Below are positions 44,528 to 53,353 of a stretch of DNA of 64,000 nucleotides, in pieces. The DNA comes from Streptomyces melanogenes. GTDB taxonomy: Bacteria; Actinomycetota; Actinomycetes; Streptomycetales; Streptomycetaceae. Location of the stretch: NCBI RefSeq assembly GCF_014649795.1, contig NZ_BMTS01000023.1:56876-120875 (forward strand), in the 5' to 3' direction. The notes beneath the pieces are model-generated. The model was given only the letters and a program-made list of their open reading frames with translations, did not search any database and had not been told where the DNA came from. Each line of letters begins with the position of its first letter. Positions within the stretch are counted from its first letter, which is position 1. The position numbers and the translations under genes are program-made.

Positions 44528-45487
44528 ATGAGAGGTACGACCGCACCGCGTGCACGCTCCGCAGCCCGGCGGGCGGCGGTCGTCCTGATAGGGCTTCTGG
44601 TGTGGCTGGCGCCGACGGCGGCCCCGGCAGGAGCGGTGGGCCGGGAAGCGGTGGCGAGCCGCGCGCCGGACCCGGTGAGCGTGAGCGCCTCCAGCGCGGC
44701 GGGTGCCGTGACGAGCGCCGCGGGCTGCCCCTCGGGGCCGCTCGACGCGACCCGGCACCTGACCGGCAGCACCGCGCTCAACCCCGGCGTCTTCTCCTCG
44801 CTCGCTTCCCAGTTGAGCGTGGACCTGCCCTTCCGCGTCGGCGCCACCCAAGCCGCGCTCCCGGGCACCGAAGCCCGGGTCGCCCTGACCAACGCGCGCG
44901 GGACCCTGGCCCTGGCCCTGACCTCGGGCGACTGCGCCATGCCCGCCCTGTCCTACAACGGGACCACGGTGAGCGGCTCCGGCACCTGGAGCGTCGTGCC
45001 GGACACCGCCCCGGCGAACGCCTACCGCGGTGCCACGGGCAGCGGAACCTTCACGGTGACCTCCGATGTCACCCCGGGCACCGGCAAGCTGTGGACCTTG
45101 AACCTCTCGGGGAACGTCACGCTCCTGCAGCCGCAGGTCGCCGTCACCCAGCGCGCCTTCTGGGGCGGGATCAACAACTACTTCACACGCACGCTGAGCG
45201 TGGAGTACCGCATCCGCAACACCGGCCCTGGCGACGCCTTCGGCGTCAAACTGGTGGACGCCCTGCCCACGGACTCCCGGATCACCCGGCTCGGCCCGGT
45301 GCCGCAGACGGTGGGCTCGATCCCGGCGGGGGGCAGCGCGCGGGCGGTCGTCCGCTACCGGGTGTGCGCCATCAGCTGCCGCTTCACGGCCACCACCCAG
45401 ACGTTCCTGACGGACGCGCTGGACGCCAACGGCCATACGGAAACGGTCCCGGTGGCCGTCGGGGTACCGATCACACCCATCCCGTAA
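44528..45487 (+). CDS. Secreted protein with DUF11/Ig-like C-terminal domain
   Basis: 319 residues. A signal peptide (about 12-36) precedes a mature beta-rich protein rich in Ser, Thr and Ala. The last third (LSVEYRIRNTGPGDAFGVKLV, TVGSIPAGGSARAVVRYR) resembles DUF11-like cell-wall repeats. Four cysteines, two in the terminal CAISC. ATG 44528 has AGAAGGA 8 nt upstream and is preferred to ATG 44522. Confidence 0.75.
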   Translation: MRGTTAPRARSAARRAAVVLIGLLVWLAPTAAPAGAVGREAVASRAPDPVSVSASSAAGAVTSAAGCPSGPLDATRHLTGSTALNPGVFSSLASQLSVDLPFRVGATQAALPGTEARVALTNARGTLALALTSGDCAMPALSYNGTTVSGSGTWSVVPDTAPANAYRGATGSGTFTVTSDVTPGTGKLWTLNLSGNVTLLQPQVAVTQRAFWGGINNYFTRTLSVEYRIRNTGPGDAFGVKLVDALPTDSRITRLGPVPQTVGSIPAGGSARAVVRYRVCAISCRFTATTQTFLTDALDANGHTETVPVAVGVPITPIP

Positions 45488-45826
45488 CGCCGTTGGGCTG
45501 CTCCGGGCCCGGGGCGGCAGTCAGCCCCTGACTCTCCTCCCATTGCTCCCGCGCCGCATTCGCTGCGGCGCGGGACACGGGCGTCGGCCCGCTCTTTCGC
45601 GGTGCCCGTAGCAGCAGGTGGGAAGGTTGTACGGATCTCAATCTCGATCGGATGCAGGTGAGGTCGCGCCGTCATCACGATCGGGGGTGCTGCCCCGCAG
45701 GGGCGGCCTTCGCAGATGTGACGGCGCATAAATTGATCTGCACACGACGTTTCCGCAGGTCCACGGCCCGATGGGCCGAGCGCGCAGGCGTCGTCGTCCC
45801 CCGATCCAGAGAGAGCTGATCCCATC
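45488..45826. other. Intergenic region with terminator and promoter of the lipoprotein
   Basis: 339 bases. It holds the hairpin at 45548-45574. No gene was found in the rest; the promoter of the lipoprotein gene must lie in the right half. Confidence 0.5.
45548..45574. terminator. Perfect 11-bp hairpin
   Basis: CCCGCGCCGCA and TGCGGCGCGGG flank a 5-nt loop, 60 nt after the secreted protein gene. No U-run. Confidence 0.6.
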
Positions 45827-46594
45827 ATGCGCCGCACCACTGTCCGCCGTACCGCCTTCGCCGTCTCCACGCTCTCGCTGGCTCTGCTCGTCAGCGCCTG
45901 CGGGTCGGACGGGAAGTCGGCCGAGGACGAGCCGAAGGGCAAGACCTCGGCGAGCGCGCCCGCGGCCTCGGGAGCCAAGGCCCTGTCGCAGGCCGAGGTG
46001 GACAACCTCGTGCTGGCCGAGGCCGACTTGAAGGACCACAAGGTAGCCAAGGCCACCGCGGCGGACTTCGCCACGGGCAAGACCGTCACCACCGACAAGG
46101 CCGCGTGCACGCCGCTGGTCGACGTGATGGCGCTGCGCGGCGCCGGTAAGCCCGGCGCGACCGCGACCCGCAAGGTCGTGGCCGTACCCAAGGGGCCGGG
46201 CGCGAACGCTTCGGCCGAGGAGAAGGCGAAGGCCGGCCTCGACGCCCTGGGCGCCACGGTCACCGCCGACACCGTGGCCTCCTACAACGGCCAGGGCGCG
46301 GCCGATGCCCTGGCTGCCCTGAAGAAGGCGGGCACGGACTGCGCGGGCGGCTTCGCCCTGATCGCCGGAAGCGACAGGACCCCCTTCACCAAGGTTGCCC
46401 CGGCCTCCTACACCGCGGGCGACGAGGCGGTTGCCTTCACCCTGACCGCGGACCTGGACGGCGAGACCGGCACCGCCCACCTGGTCGCCGTCCGCAAGGG
46501 CTCCACGCTCGCCACCTTCTACGCCCAGAGCCTCGCCGGTAAGGCGGAGCAGCCGAGGGCCGTGATCGACGCGCAGGTGAAGAAGCTCGGCTGA
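45827..46594 (+). CDS. Lipoprotein of unknown function
   Basis: 255 residues. Lipobox LLVSAC with the cysteine at about 25, followed by a charged Lys/Glu/Ala linker. The mature domain begins near ALSQAEVDNLVLAEADL and resembles actinomycete lipoproteins without assigned role. Anchored outside the membrane. Good terminator downstream, so monocistronic. Confidence 0.8.
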   Translation: MRRTTVRRTAFAVSTLSLALLVSACGSDGKSAEDEPKGKTSASAPAASGAKALSQAEVDNLVLAEADLKDHKVAKATAADFATGKTVTTDKAACTPLVDVMALRGAGKPGATATRKVVAVPKGPGANASAEEKAKAGLDALGATVTADTVASYNGQGAADALAALKKAGTDCAGGFALIAGSDRTPFTKVAPASYTAGDEAVAFTLTADLDGETGTAHLVAVRKGSTLATFYAQSLAGKAEQPRAVIDAQVKKLG

Positions 46595-46632
46595 CCCAGC
46601 GAAGGCCTCGGCGCGAGGTCGAGCAGATGACA

Positions 46633-46669
46633 CCGACGGCCAGCACCCGCTGGCCGTCGGCTCATTTTT
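46633..46669 (+). terminator. Intrinsic terminator with U-run
   Basis: CCGACGGCCAGC (46633-46644) pairs perfectly with GCTGGCCGTCGG (46649-46660), followed by a T-rich stretch (46664-46669). This is the most classical terminator in the window, 38 nt after the lipoprotein stop. Confidence 0.9.
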
Positions 46670-47039
46670 ACGGCCTTTGTGCTGAAGGTATGTGTGCCTC
46701 CACCCCGCAACCCACCTCGCAGACGACGATCAGTGTCGGGCTGGGCCGGGGGGCGTCGCGGTCCACTCACCGGACCGGGGCGCGACAGACGACCTCTGCG
46801 AGGTCCATCCTGACGGCGGTCCGGCGCTGTTCGCCGAACCGGGGGCAGGCAACACACCCGCAGCAGTGCAACAGGTGTGCAGGCAGAGTCCGTGCAGTGG
46901 GCGTCAGAGGAGACAGGACTGGTCGCTGCCCCCATCACGCCAATCCCTCGGGGCACTCTGGCATCCGCCGCACCGGTGCAGGACGCTCCGTGGTGTCGCC
47001 CCAGTCTTTTCGACCGACCCAACACGATCGGGAGAGCTC
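46670..47039. other. Intergenic region before the propeller-TPR gene
   Basis: 370 bases with no supported gene. Open frames that run through are extensions of the downstream gene or shadows. GGGAGAG just before 47040 is the RBS of the next gene. Confidence 0.5.
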
Positions 47040-49766
47040 ATGGACAGACAGGCATGGTCGCGTCGTACGGTACTCAGGACCGCCGGAGGAGTGGCCCTGG
47101 CCGCCGGTGTGACAGGGATCGGCACGCCGGCCGTCGCTGCGGCCAGTCAGGGGAGACCGCCGACCGCCGCGTTGAGCCGCAGCTACCGCGTGGGCTCCAG
47201 CTTCGTCGTTGCGGTGGGTCTCAACGGCGGATTATTCATGAACTACTCGTTCGACAGCCCCAGCCCCGATGGTGTCGGCGCCTATGCGCCCGCAGTGCCG
47301 ATCGGCGATCCGGGCGTCGCCCCAGCGGTGGCCGGGGTGGCGGGCGCCACTCAGTCCGAGCGCCAGGCCGACGCGTTCGTGGTCGACAACGAGGGCGTGC
47401 TCTGGGTCACGTGGTGGCCCTTCAGCACTCCCGGCGCCCGCCAGCGTGCGGCTCTGACGCCGAAGGGCTTCGCCCCTGCGGGCGCGGCCTTGACCACCGG
47501 CGCCCAGGCCAACGACCAGCGTGACGTGTTCGTCGTGGGCAATGACGGTGTCTTGTACGTGCTGTGGGAGGCGAACAACAGCGCCTGGTCCCAGCCCATC
47601 CCGCTCACCCCGCCCCGCTTCGCCCCACCCGGCGCCGCGCTCGCCACGGGACGACAGGCCAACGACCAGCTCGACGTGTTCGTGGTGGGTAACGATGGGG
47701 CCTTGTATGTGCTGTGGGAGGCGAACAACGGTCCCTGGTCCCAGCCGATCGCGCTCACCCCGCCCCGTTTCGCTCCACCCGGCGCGACTCTTGCCACGGG
47801 GCGGCAGGCCAACGACCAGCTCGACGTGTTCGTCGTGGGCAATGACGGTGTCTTGTACGTGCTGTGGGAGGCGAACAACAGCGCTTGGTCCCACCCGATC
47901 GCGCTCACCTCGTCGCGCTTCGCCCCGCCCGGCGCCGGTGTCGCCAGTGTCACCCAGTCGGATGAGGGCGACTTCCATCAGCTCGATGCGTTCATCGTGG
48001 GTAACGACGGTGCGCTGTATGTCACTTGGGAGCAGAACAACAGTTCCTGGGCCACTCCGGTAAGGATCAGCGGTGCCGGTTTCGCCGCGCCGGGAGCACC
48101 GGTCTCGGCGGTGAAGTACGACAACGGATTCGCATCGGTGATCGTGCCGCGCACGGACAAGAGCCTCTGCGAATTCCGCATGCTGGAGCAATTCGGCCGC
48201 TGGACCGGCCCCAAAGTGCTCTCCGCTCCCGGCACGGTGGACCCCATGGCGCGCAGCACCGTCATCCACCATTCGACTGAAGTGAACGAAAGCAAGATGG
48301 CCGAAGGGTTCCAGGCGCTGGTCAGCATGGCGGGAATGTTCTTCAGCCTCCTCGACAACCGGGACGTCGGTGCCCAGTTGGCGGTGGATGCCGTTCAGGC
48401 ACTGCGCCCGCTGACGGCCGACTACCCGTCCTACCGGCGTCAGCTGGCGGAGTGGGAAGTGGCCCCGGCCACCGCCTTCCTCACCGCGGTCGGCCGCTGG
48501 GACGAGGCCGTCACCCTTGGTGAGGAATCCGTCAGTCTGTATCGCAAGCTCGCTGCCGAGAATCCGAACGACGATGAGCTCGCGTACCGTGTTTCGTGGG
48601 CGTCGATCGAGGTTGCGGGAAAGTGGTGGGGCAAGCCTGAGTTGCAGGCGAAAGCGACGGATCTCGCCGTCAAGGGCACGGACAACCTGCGGGCCCTGGC
48701 CGCGCGGAATCCCTCGTACCGGCGCCAACTGGCCCACTGGGCGACTTCACCGACAGCGGCCTTCCTCGCCATGGTCGGTCGTTGGGACGAGGCTGTGGCG
48801 GTTGGTGAGGAGGCCGTCAGCCTGTATCGCAAGCTCGCCGCCGAGAACCCGAATGATGACGAGCTCGCGTACCGTGTTTCGTGGGCGTCGATCGAGGTTG
48901 CCGGGAAGTGGTGGGGCAAGCCTGAGTTGCAGGCCAAAGCGACCGACCTCGCCGTCAAAGGTATGGACAACCTCCGGGCCCTTGCTACGAGAACGCCGTC
49001 ATACCGGCGTGACCTGGCGCAGTGGGAAACGTCCCCCACCGCGGCCTTCCTCGCCGCGGTCGGCCGCTGGGACGAGGCCGTCACCCTTGGTGAGGAATCC
49101 GTCAGTCTGTATCGCAAGCTCGCTGCCGAGAATCCGAACGACGATGACCTTGCCTATCGTGTCTCGTGGGCCTCGGTCGAGGTCGCCGGTAAGTGGTGGG
49201 GCAAGCCTGAGTTGCAAGTAAAAGCGGCTGACCTCGCCGCCAAGGGCATGGACACCCTGCGGGCCCTTGCCGCGCGGAATCCGTCGTACCGACGCCAGTT
49301 GGCACACTGGACGGCTGCGCCGACAGCGTCGCTCCTTGCCATGGTCGGCCGCTGGGACGAAGCAGTCGCCATGGGAGACGAATCTGTCGACCTGTACCGC
49401 AAACTCATCAAGGAATCTCCGAACGACGACGAGCTCGCGTCCCAGTTCTCCTCGGGTGCCATGGAGGTGGCGGGTCATTTGTGGCCCAAGCCCGAGCTCC
49501 GCACGAAATCAGCCGACTTCGCGGTACAGGCCGTAGACAACCTGCGCATCCTCGCCGCCAGAACACCCTCCTACCGCCCGCAATTGGCCGACTGGCTCAT
49601 GTCACCCACATCCGACTTCCTCGTCGGCACCGGTCAGAAGCAACGCGCCATCGCACTCCTCCAAGAAGCAGTCGATCTCTACACGCAGCTCAACGCGGCG
49701 GACCCCAGTACCTACGGGCCCAAACTCGCTGCGGCAAAGAAGAAGTTGGCGGACCTGCAAACCTGA
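47040..49766 (+). CDS. Tat-exported beta-propeller/TPR repeat protein
   Basis: 908 residues. A twin-arginine signal (SRRTVLRTAGG) is at the N-terminus. Residues about 55-375 hold blades of about 50 residues, each with a DQLDVFVVGNDG..LYVLWEANN pattern, like PLL-type lectin or sialidase-like propellers. Residues about 440-900 hold four 95-residue helical repeats (GRWDEAV..GEESVSLYRKLAAENPNDDEL) of TPR type. The likely role is extracellular carbohydrate or protein binding; no catalytic motif was seen. DNA repeats are nearly identical in patches. ATG 47040 has GGGAGAG. Confidence 0.85.
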   Translation: MDRQAWSRRTVLRTAGGVALAAGVTGIGTPAVAAASQGRPPTAALSRSYRVGSSFVVAVGLNGGLFMNYSFDSPSPDGVGAYAPAVPIGDPGVAPAVAGVAGATQSERQADAFVVDNEGVLWVTWWPFSTPGARQRAALTPKGFAPAGAALTTGAQANDQRDVFVVGNDGVLYVLWEANNSAWSQPIPLTPPRFAPPGAALATGRQANDQLDVFVVGNDGALYVLWEANNGPWSQPIALTPPRFAPPGATLATGRQANDQLDVFVVGNDGVLYVLWEANNSAWSHPIALTSSRFAPPGAGVASVTQSDEGDFHQLDAFIVGNDGALYVTWEQNNSSWATPVRISGAGFAAPGAPVSAVKYDNGFASVIVPRTDKSLCEFRMLEQFGRWTGPKVLSAPGTVDPMARSTVIHHSTEVNESKMAEGFQALVSMAGMFFSLLDNRDVGAQLAVDAVQALRPLTADYPSYRRQLAEWEVAPATAFLTAVGRWDEAVTLGEESVSLYRKLAAENPNDDELAYRVSWASIEVAGKWWGKPELQAKATDLAVKGTDNLRALAARNPSYRRQLAHWATSPTAAFLAMVGRWDEAVAVGEEAVSLYRKLAAENPNDDELAYRVSWASIEVAGKWWGKPELQAKATDLAVKGMDNLRALATRTPSYRRDLAQWETSPTAAFLAAVGRWDEAVTLGEESVSLYRKLAAENPNDDDLAYRVSWASVEVAGKWWGKPELQVKAADLAAKGMDTLRALAARNPSYRRQLAHWTAAPTASLLAMVGRWDEAVAMGDESVDLYRKLIKESPNDDELASQFSSGAMEVAGHLWPKPELRTKSADFAVQAVDNLRILAARTPSYRPQLADWLMSPTSDFLVGTGQKQRAIALLQEAVDLYTQLNAADPSTYGPKLAAAKKKLADLQT
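47523..47888 (+). repeat. 150-bp propeller-blade repeats, patchily identical
   Basis: Blades start at about 47527, 47677 and 47827 with a period of exactly 150 bp; a more divergent copy follows near 47983. A 62-bp stretch at 47523-47584 recurs without change 300 bp later. Confidence 0.8.
48484..49450 (+). repeat. 285-bp TPR-coding repeats
   Basis: The GTCAGTCTGT-type landmark recurs at 48531, 48816, 49101 and 49386, a period of exactly 285 bp (95 codons). The 94 bp at 48484-48577 are identical to 49054-49147, although the copy between them differs. Confidence 0.85.
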
Positions 49767-51078
49767 AGGCGGCGTAGCTGAGCCGGAGCGGCCTGCCGAG
49801 CGCCCCTCCGTGGCACGGAAGTTCCCCGGACTCCAAAAGGCGTCCGTCCGGCTCAGCGCCACGCTCCCGAAAGGCGTCGCGCGACGACCGAGCTGAGGAT
49901 CCGTACGCCGTGTGTCGAGCCCGGGTGATGCCGGTGAGCTCCTGTACCCGACGCAGGCGGTAGTCCAGGGTGCGCGGGTGGACGTTGAGCGCAGCCGCCG
50001 TCGGCCCGCGGCTCATGCCGTAGCCGTAGTACGCGTCCAGTGTGACGAGGAGGTCCGGGCCGGAGGCCAGGCGCCGGGCCACCGTCCGGAGCCAGTCGTC
50101 GGCGAACGGTACGTCCGCGACGGCGAGTTCGACGAACACGTCCGCCAGGGTGTGCGGCCGAAGCCGCGCGGACGCCCGTCGCAGCGGGGCCGCCCGGCTG
50201 ATCCGCCGGGCCCGGTCCAGGGCACCGGCGAGCTCGGACGCCGGTGCGGTGGCGGTCCCGGCGGCACAGGGGCGGCCGAGAGCTTCACCGAAGTCCCGTA
50301 CGAGATCGGATACGAGGTCGGGTGCGGCGTGCCGTCGTACGGACTCGGCGGTGCCGGGAAGCAGGGGTACCAGGGCGATCAGCTCACCGCCCCCGCCTGC
50401 GCCTTGCGGGCACCACACGACCGGCACCTGGTGTCTCTTCACCAGTGCCTCGATCTCGCTTGCCAGGTCACGGTCGCCGACAGGGCTGTCCGGCACCCGG
50501 ATCACCGTCACCGCGCAGTGTTCGGGCAGCTCCATGCCCACGGCCAGGGCGAGTTCCGCCGCCATGGGGTCTGCGATCAGCAACGACCGGGCCAGTAGGG
50601 CGACCTGCTCGACGTACGGTAGGCGGCGGCGCAGCACCCTCACGAATCCCTGGCAGTAGGCGCCGATGCCGCGCACGCCCTGCGGGGCGAACCAGTTCAT
50701 CATGCACATGAGTTCGTCGACTCCGCCGCCGCGCTGGGCGTCGGTCGCCTCGTTGATCTCGCGCAGCATGAGCGCGGTATGCAGTCGCAGGACCTGCTGC
50801 CGCGACTCCAACGACATGCCCGCATCGGCCCGTGTCTCGCCCATCGAGGCGATGTAGGAGAGGTCGCCCTCGGTCAACGCGCCGCTGCTCGGGGCGAGTT
50901 CGTTCGTACGACGCCTGAGCCACAGTGCGTACTCCAACGTCTCGGCCCTGTCCCGGGGGGACGCGTCCAGGGTTCCGAGCTCCGGGATCTCGCGTACGTA
51001 CGCCTCGACCTCCCGGCACGCGTTGGCTGACGCCTGCCGGGCCAGCTCCGCGAAGAGACTCCCCATGGACGGGAGCAT
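49690..51078 (-). CDS. PucR/CdaR-like transcriptional regulator with frameshifted C-terminus
   Basis: 462 residues as read. The C-terminal HTH_30 domain shows LVTLDAYYGYGMSRGPTAAA and VHPRTLDYRLRRVQELTGI. After this the frame gives an unrelated tail of about 80 residues. The +1 frame continues with PGSTHGVRILSSVVARR and a stop at 49853, exactly the family ending. One base is therefore missing between 49926 and 49927. As it stands the gene runs antisense into the end of the propeller-TPR gene. The HTH is intact, so function may survive. Confidence 0.82.
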   Translation of the reverse strand: MLPSMGSLFAELARQASANACREVEAYVREIPELGTLDASPRDRAETLEYALWLRRRTNELAPSSGALTEGDLSYIASMGETRADAGMSLESRQQVLRLHTALMLREINEATDAQRGGGVDELMCMMNWFAPQGVRGIGAYCQGFVRVLRRRLPYVEQVALLARSLLIADPMAAELALAVGMELPEHCAVTVIRVPDSPVGDRDLASEIEALVKRHQVPVVWCPQGAGGGGELIALVPLLPGTAESVRRHAAPDLVSDLVRDFGEALGRPCAAGTATAPASELAGALDRARRISRAAPLRRASARLRPHTLADVFVELAVADVPFADDWLRTVARRLASGPDLLVTLDAYYGYGMSRGPTAAALNVHPRTLDYRLRRVQELTGITRARHTAYGSSARSSRDAFRERGAEPDGRLLESGELPCHGGALGRPLRLSYAAFRFAGPPTSSLPQRVWARRYWGPPR

Positions 51079-51400
51079 GTCCGTCGCGGTGAACCTTCGT
51101 CAGTCGAAAACCGGACGACGTTCATCACGCCGCGTGAATTGATGATGGGCGTATCTGCGGCGACTTTGTCACAGTGCGCAAAGTTCCCGGGAGGTGGCCC
51201 TCTTGGTGTCCTATCCGCTTGTGGGGCCCTGACGGCGTGGGCTTAATGGGAACCACATACCCGCGCGTGGGGAAGCGTCGGCGATGACCGCCCCATGCCG
51301 CGCTCCGCAAACCAGTCGGCGCATCACTTGGGAGTCACTCCCTCTTATTCGCGTGCGTGCGGCAAGTACTGACTTGATTTCAGACGGAAGGGAGAAACCA
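51079..51400. other. Divergent intergenic region
   Basis: 322 bases between the PucR-like and DUF4394 genes. It holds one perfect palindrome (51125-51137); otherwise nothing could be recognised. Confidence 0.5.
51125..51137. promoter_or_regulatory. Palindrome TCACGC-C-GCGTGA
   Basis: A perfect 13-bp palindrome 47 nt upstream of the PucR-like start. A possible operator for autoregulation; single occurrence only. Confidence 0.35.
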
Positions 51401-52291
51401 GTGAAGGCAGGAAGGAAAACCAGAGTCAGCACAGGGGTCAGACGGGGCGTCGCCGCGGCCGTCGCGGTCGTGTCCGTTTCCACCACGCTCGCGCTGAGCA
51501 TGCCGAGCAGCGCCTCGGGCGCCGCCGCCGGTCTGCGGGCGTACGGGATCACCGGCGACGGCACCCTGATGGCCACCTTCACCACCGACCGGCCCACCGT
51601 GCTCGACTGGGTCAGGGCCGTCACCGGCCTCGTCGGCGACCAGAAGTTGATCGGGATCGACTACCGGGTCCAGGACGGCCTGATGTACGGAGTCGGCGAC
51701 CAGGGCGGCATCTACACGATCAAGACACCGCCGGCCACCGCGGACGTGGTCGTCACCAAGGTCTCCCAGCTCCAGGTCGCGCTGTACGGCACCAACTTCG
51801 ACGTCGACTTCAATCCGGCGGCCGACCGGCTCCGCGTGATCAGCGACAACGGCCAGAACCTGCGGCACAACCTCCACGACCACACCACGGTCGAGGACAC
51901 CACCCTGACCACCCCGCCGGCCACCGGTCCGGCCAGGGCTGTCACCGCGGCCGCCTACACGAACAACGACCTCAACGGGGCCACCGCGACCACGCTGTTC
52001 GACATCGACACCAAAGCGGACCAGGTCGTGATCCAGGCGCCCGCCAACAACGGCACCCTGTCCCCGACCGGCTCCCTCACCCTCGACGCGAGCCCCAACG
52101 CGGGCCTGGACATCTTCAGCAACCTGACCAACGGCAAGACGAACTCGAACATCGCCTTCGCCTCGCTCACCCCGTACGGCGCGAGCACGCCGTCCCTCTA
52201 CAGCATCAACCTCTTCACCGGCGAAGCCACCGCCGTCGGCCAGTTCCCCCTGAACATCACGGACCTGGCCATCACCCTCACCGGAAGCTGA
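51401..52291 (+). CDS. DUF4394 secreted protein
   Basis: 296 residues. Signal peptide at about 10-42, then the DUF4394 pattern: LRAYGITGDGTLMATFTTDRP, LIGIDYRVQDGLMYGVGDQGGIYT (in part), NFDVDFNPAADRLRVISD. A beta-propeller-like exported protein of unknown role. GTG 51401 follows AAGGGAG. Confidence 0.88.
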   Translation: MKAGRKTRVSTGVRRGVAAAVAVVSVSTTLALSMPSSASGAAAGLRAYGITGDGTLMATFTTDRPTVLDWVRAVTGLVGDQKLIGIDYRVQDGLMYGVGDQGGIYTIKTPPATADVVVTKVSQLQVALYGTNFDVDFNPAADRLRVISDNGQNLRHNLHDHTTVEDTTLTTPPATGPARAVTAAAYTNNDLNGATATTLFDIDTKADQVVIQAPANNGTLSPTGSLTLDASPNAGLDIFSNLTNGKTNSNIAFASLTPYGASTPSLYSINLFTGEATAVGQFPLNITDLAITLTGS

Positions 52292-52408
52292 ACCTTCCCG
52301 GAACGCGCCTCCTCGCCGCGAGCCCGGCCGCCCCGGTTCGCGGCGAGGCTCTCCGCATCCCTGTCGAGGGCGGCCACTGCATTGATCCAGGGGCGTCAGA
52401 ATGGTGCG

Positions 52409-53107
52409 ATGGATCATCACTTTGTTGGCATACCGGAGTTGACCGGAGTTCCCCGTGTCGCAGTCGTCATCGACGTCATGCGTGCCTTCACCGTGGCGGC
52501 CTGGGCCTTCTCGCGTGGCGTCGAGCGGCTCGTCCTGGCCTCAACGGAGAGCGAGGCACTCGCCTTGAAGGAGAGCCACTCGGGTTGGCTGGCGCTGAAG
52601 GACGGAGCTCCAGCAGCCGGCTTCGACGCGGTGAACTCACCTGGTCTGCTCAGGTCGTGCGATTTCGCTGGTCGTACTTTGGTGCAGAAGACGACGGCGG
52701 GAACCGTGGGCGCGCTGGCCGTCGCGAACGCACCGCTGGTCCTGTGCGCGAGCTTCGTGGTTGCGGGCCCGACCGCGCGGTTCCTGCAGAGCAAGGATTC
52801 CGGTCCGGTGACGTTCGTTGTCACCGGCGAGGGAGGCCGGGCCGACGAGGACCTGGCCTGTGCCCAATACATTGGTGAATGTATGGCCGGAGGCCATGTC
52901 GAGGCGGCCCCGTATCTCCACCGAGCCAGAAGTTCCCGTGCCGCGGCAGACCTCGCCGCTGGGCTGCGGAGCGGATACCACCCGGACGATGTCGATCTCT
53001 GCTTGGAAATCGACAGGTTCCCCTTTGCGATGATGGCTCGCCAAGAAGAGTCGCTCACGGTGCTACGTCCCGTTGCGGTGCCCGAGATCCCGTCCCGTAT
53101 CCGCTGA
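52409..53107 (+). CDS. ComB-like 2-phosphosulfolactate phosphatase family protein
   Basis: 232 residues. VVIDVMRAFTVAAWAFSRG, VQKTTAGTVGAL and VVTGEGGRADEDLACAQYI match the ComB fold. In archaea ComB acts in coenzyme M synthesis; actinomycete members lack that pathway, so the real substrate is unknown. ATG 52409 lies 6 nt after CAGAAT (52397-52402), the same -10 sequence as the CGNR gene, so the transcript is probably leaderless. Confidence 0.82.
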   Translation: MDHHFVGIPELTGVPRVAVVIDVMRAFTVAAWAFSRGVERLVLASTESEALALKESHSGWLALKDGAPAAGFDAVNSPGLLRSCDFAGRTLVQKTTAGTVGALAVANAPLVLCASFVVAGPTARFLQSKDSGPVTFVVTGEGGRADEDLACAQYIGECMAGGHVEAAPYLHRARSSRAAADLAAGLRSGYHPDDVDLCLEIDRFPFAMMARQEESLTVLRPVAVPEIPSRIR

Positions 53108-53122
53108 GGTGCGCAGTACGAA

Positions 53123-53147
53123 GCCCGTGTGAACAGGCGGGCCTTTT
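53123..53147 (+). terminator. Short hairpin with T-run
   Basis: GCCCG / CGGGC with a 10-nt loop, followed by CTTTTCG, 15 nt after the ComB-like stop. Confidence 0.5.
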
Positions 53148-53353
53148 CGTTGACACGTGCGCAGCCCCTCGGCGAGGCTCCTGGCTCATGCAGCTGCCCG
53201 GTGACCCGACGGTCACGCTTGTGGAGTGCCGCCACGTCGACCTGGTCCGTGTCGCGAGCGCCATCTGTCGTCGCGCTGCCTGAACCGACTCCCTCTCGAC
53301 TCTCTTCGGGTACGTGACGCCGTGGTGCGCCGTGCCCTGCTCAGGAGTGCACT

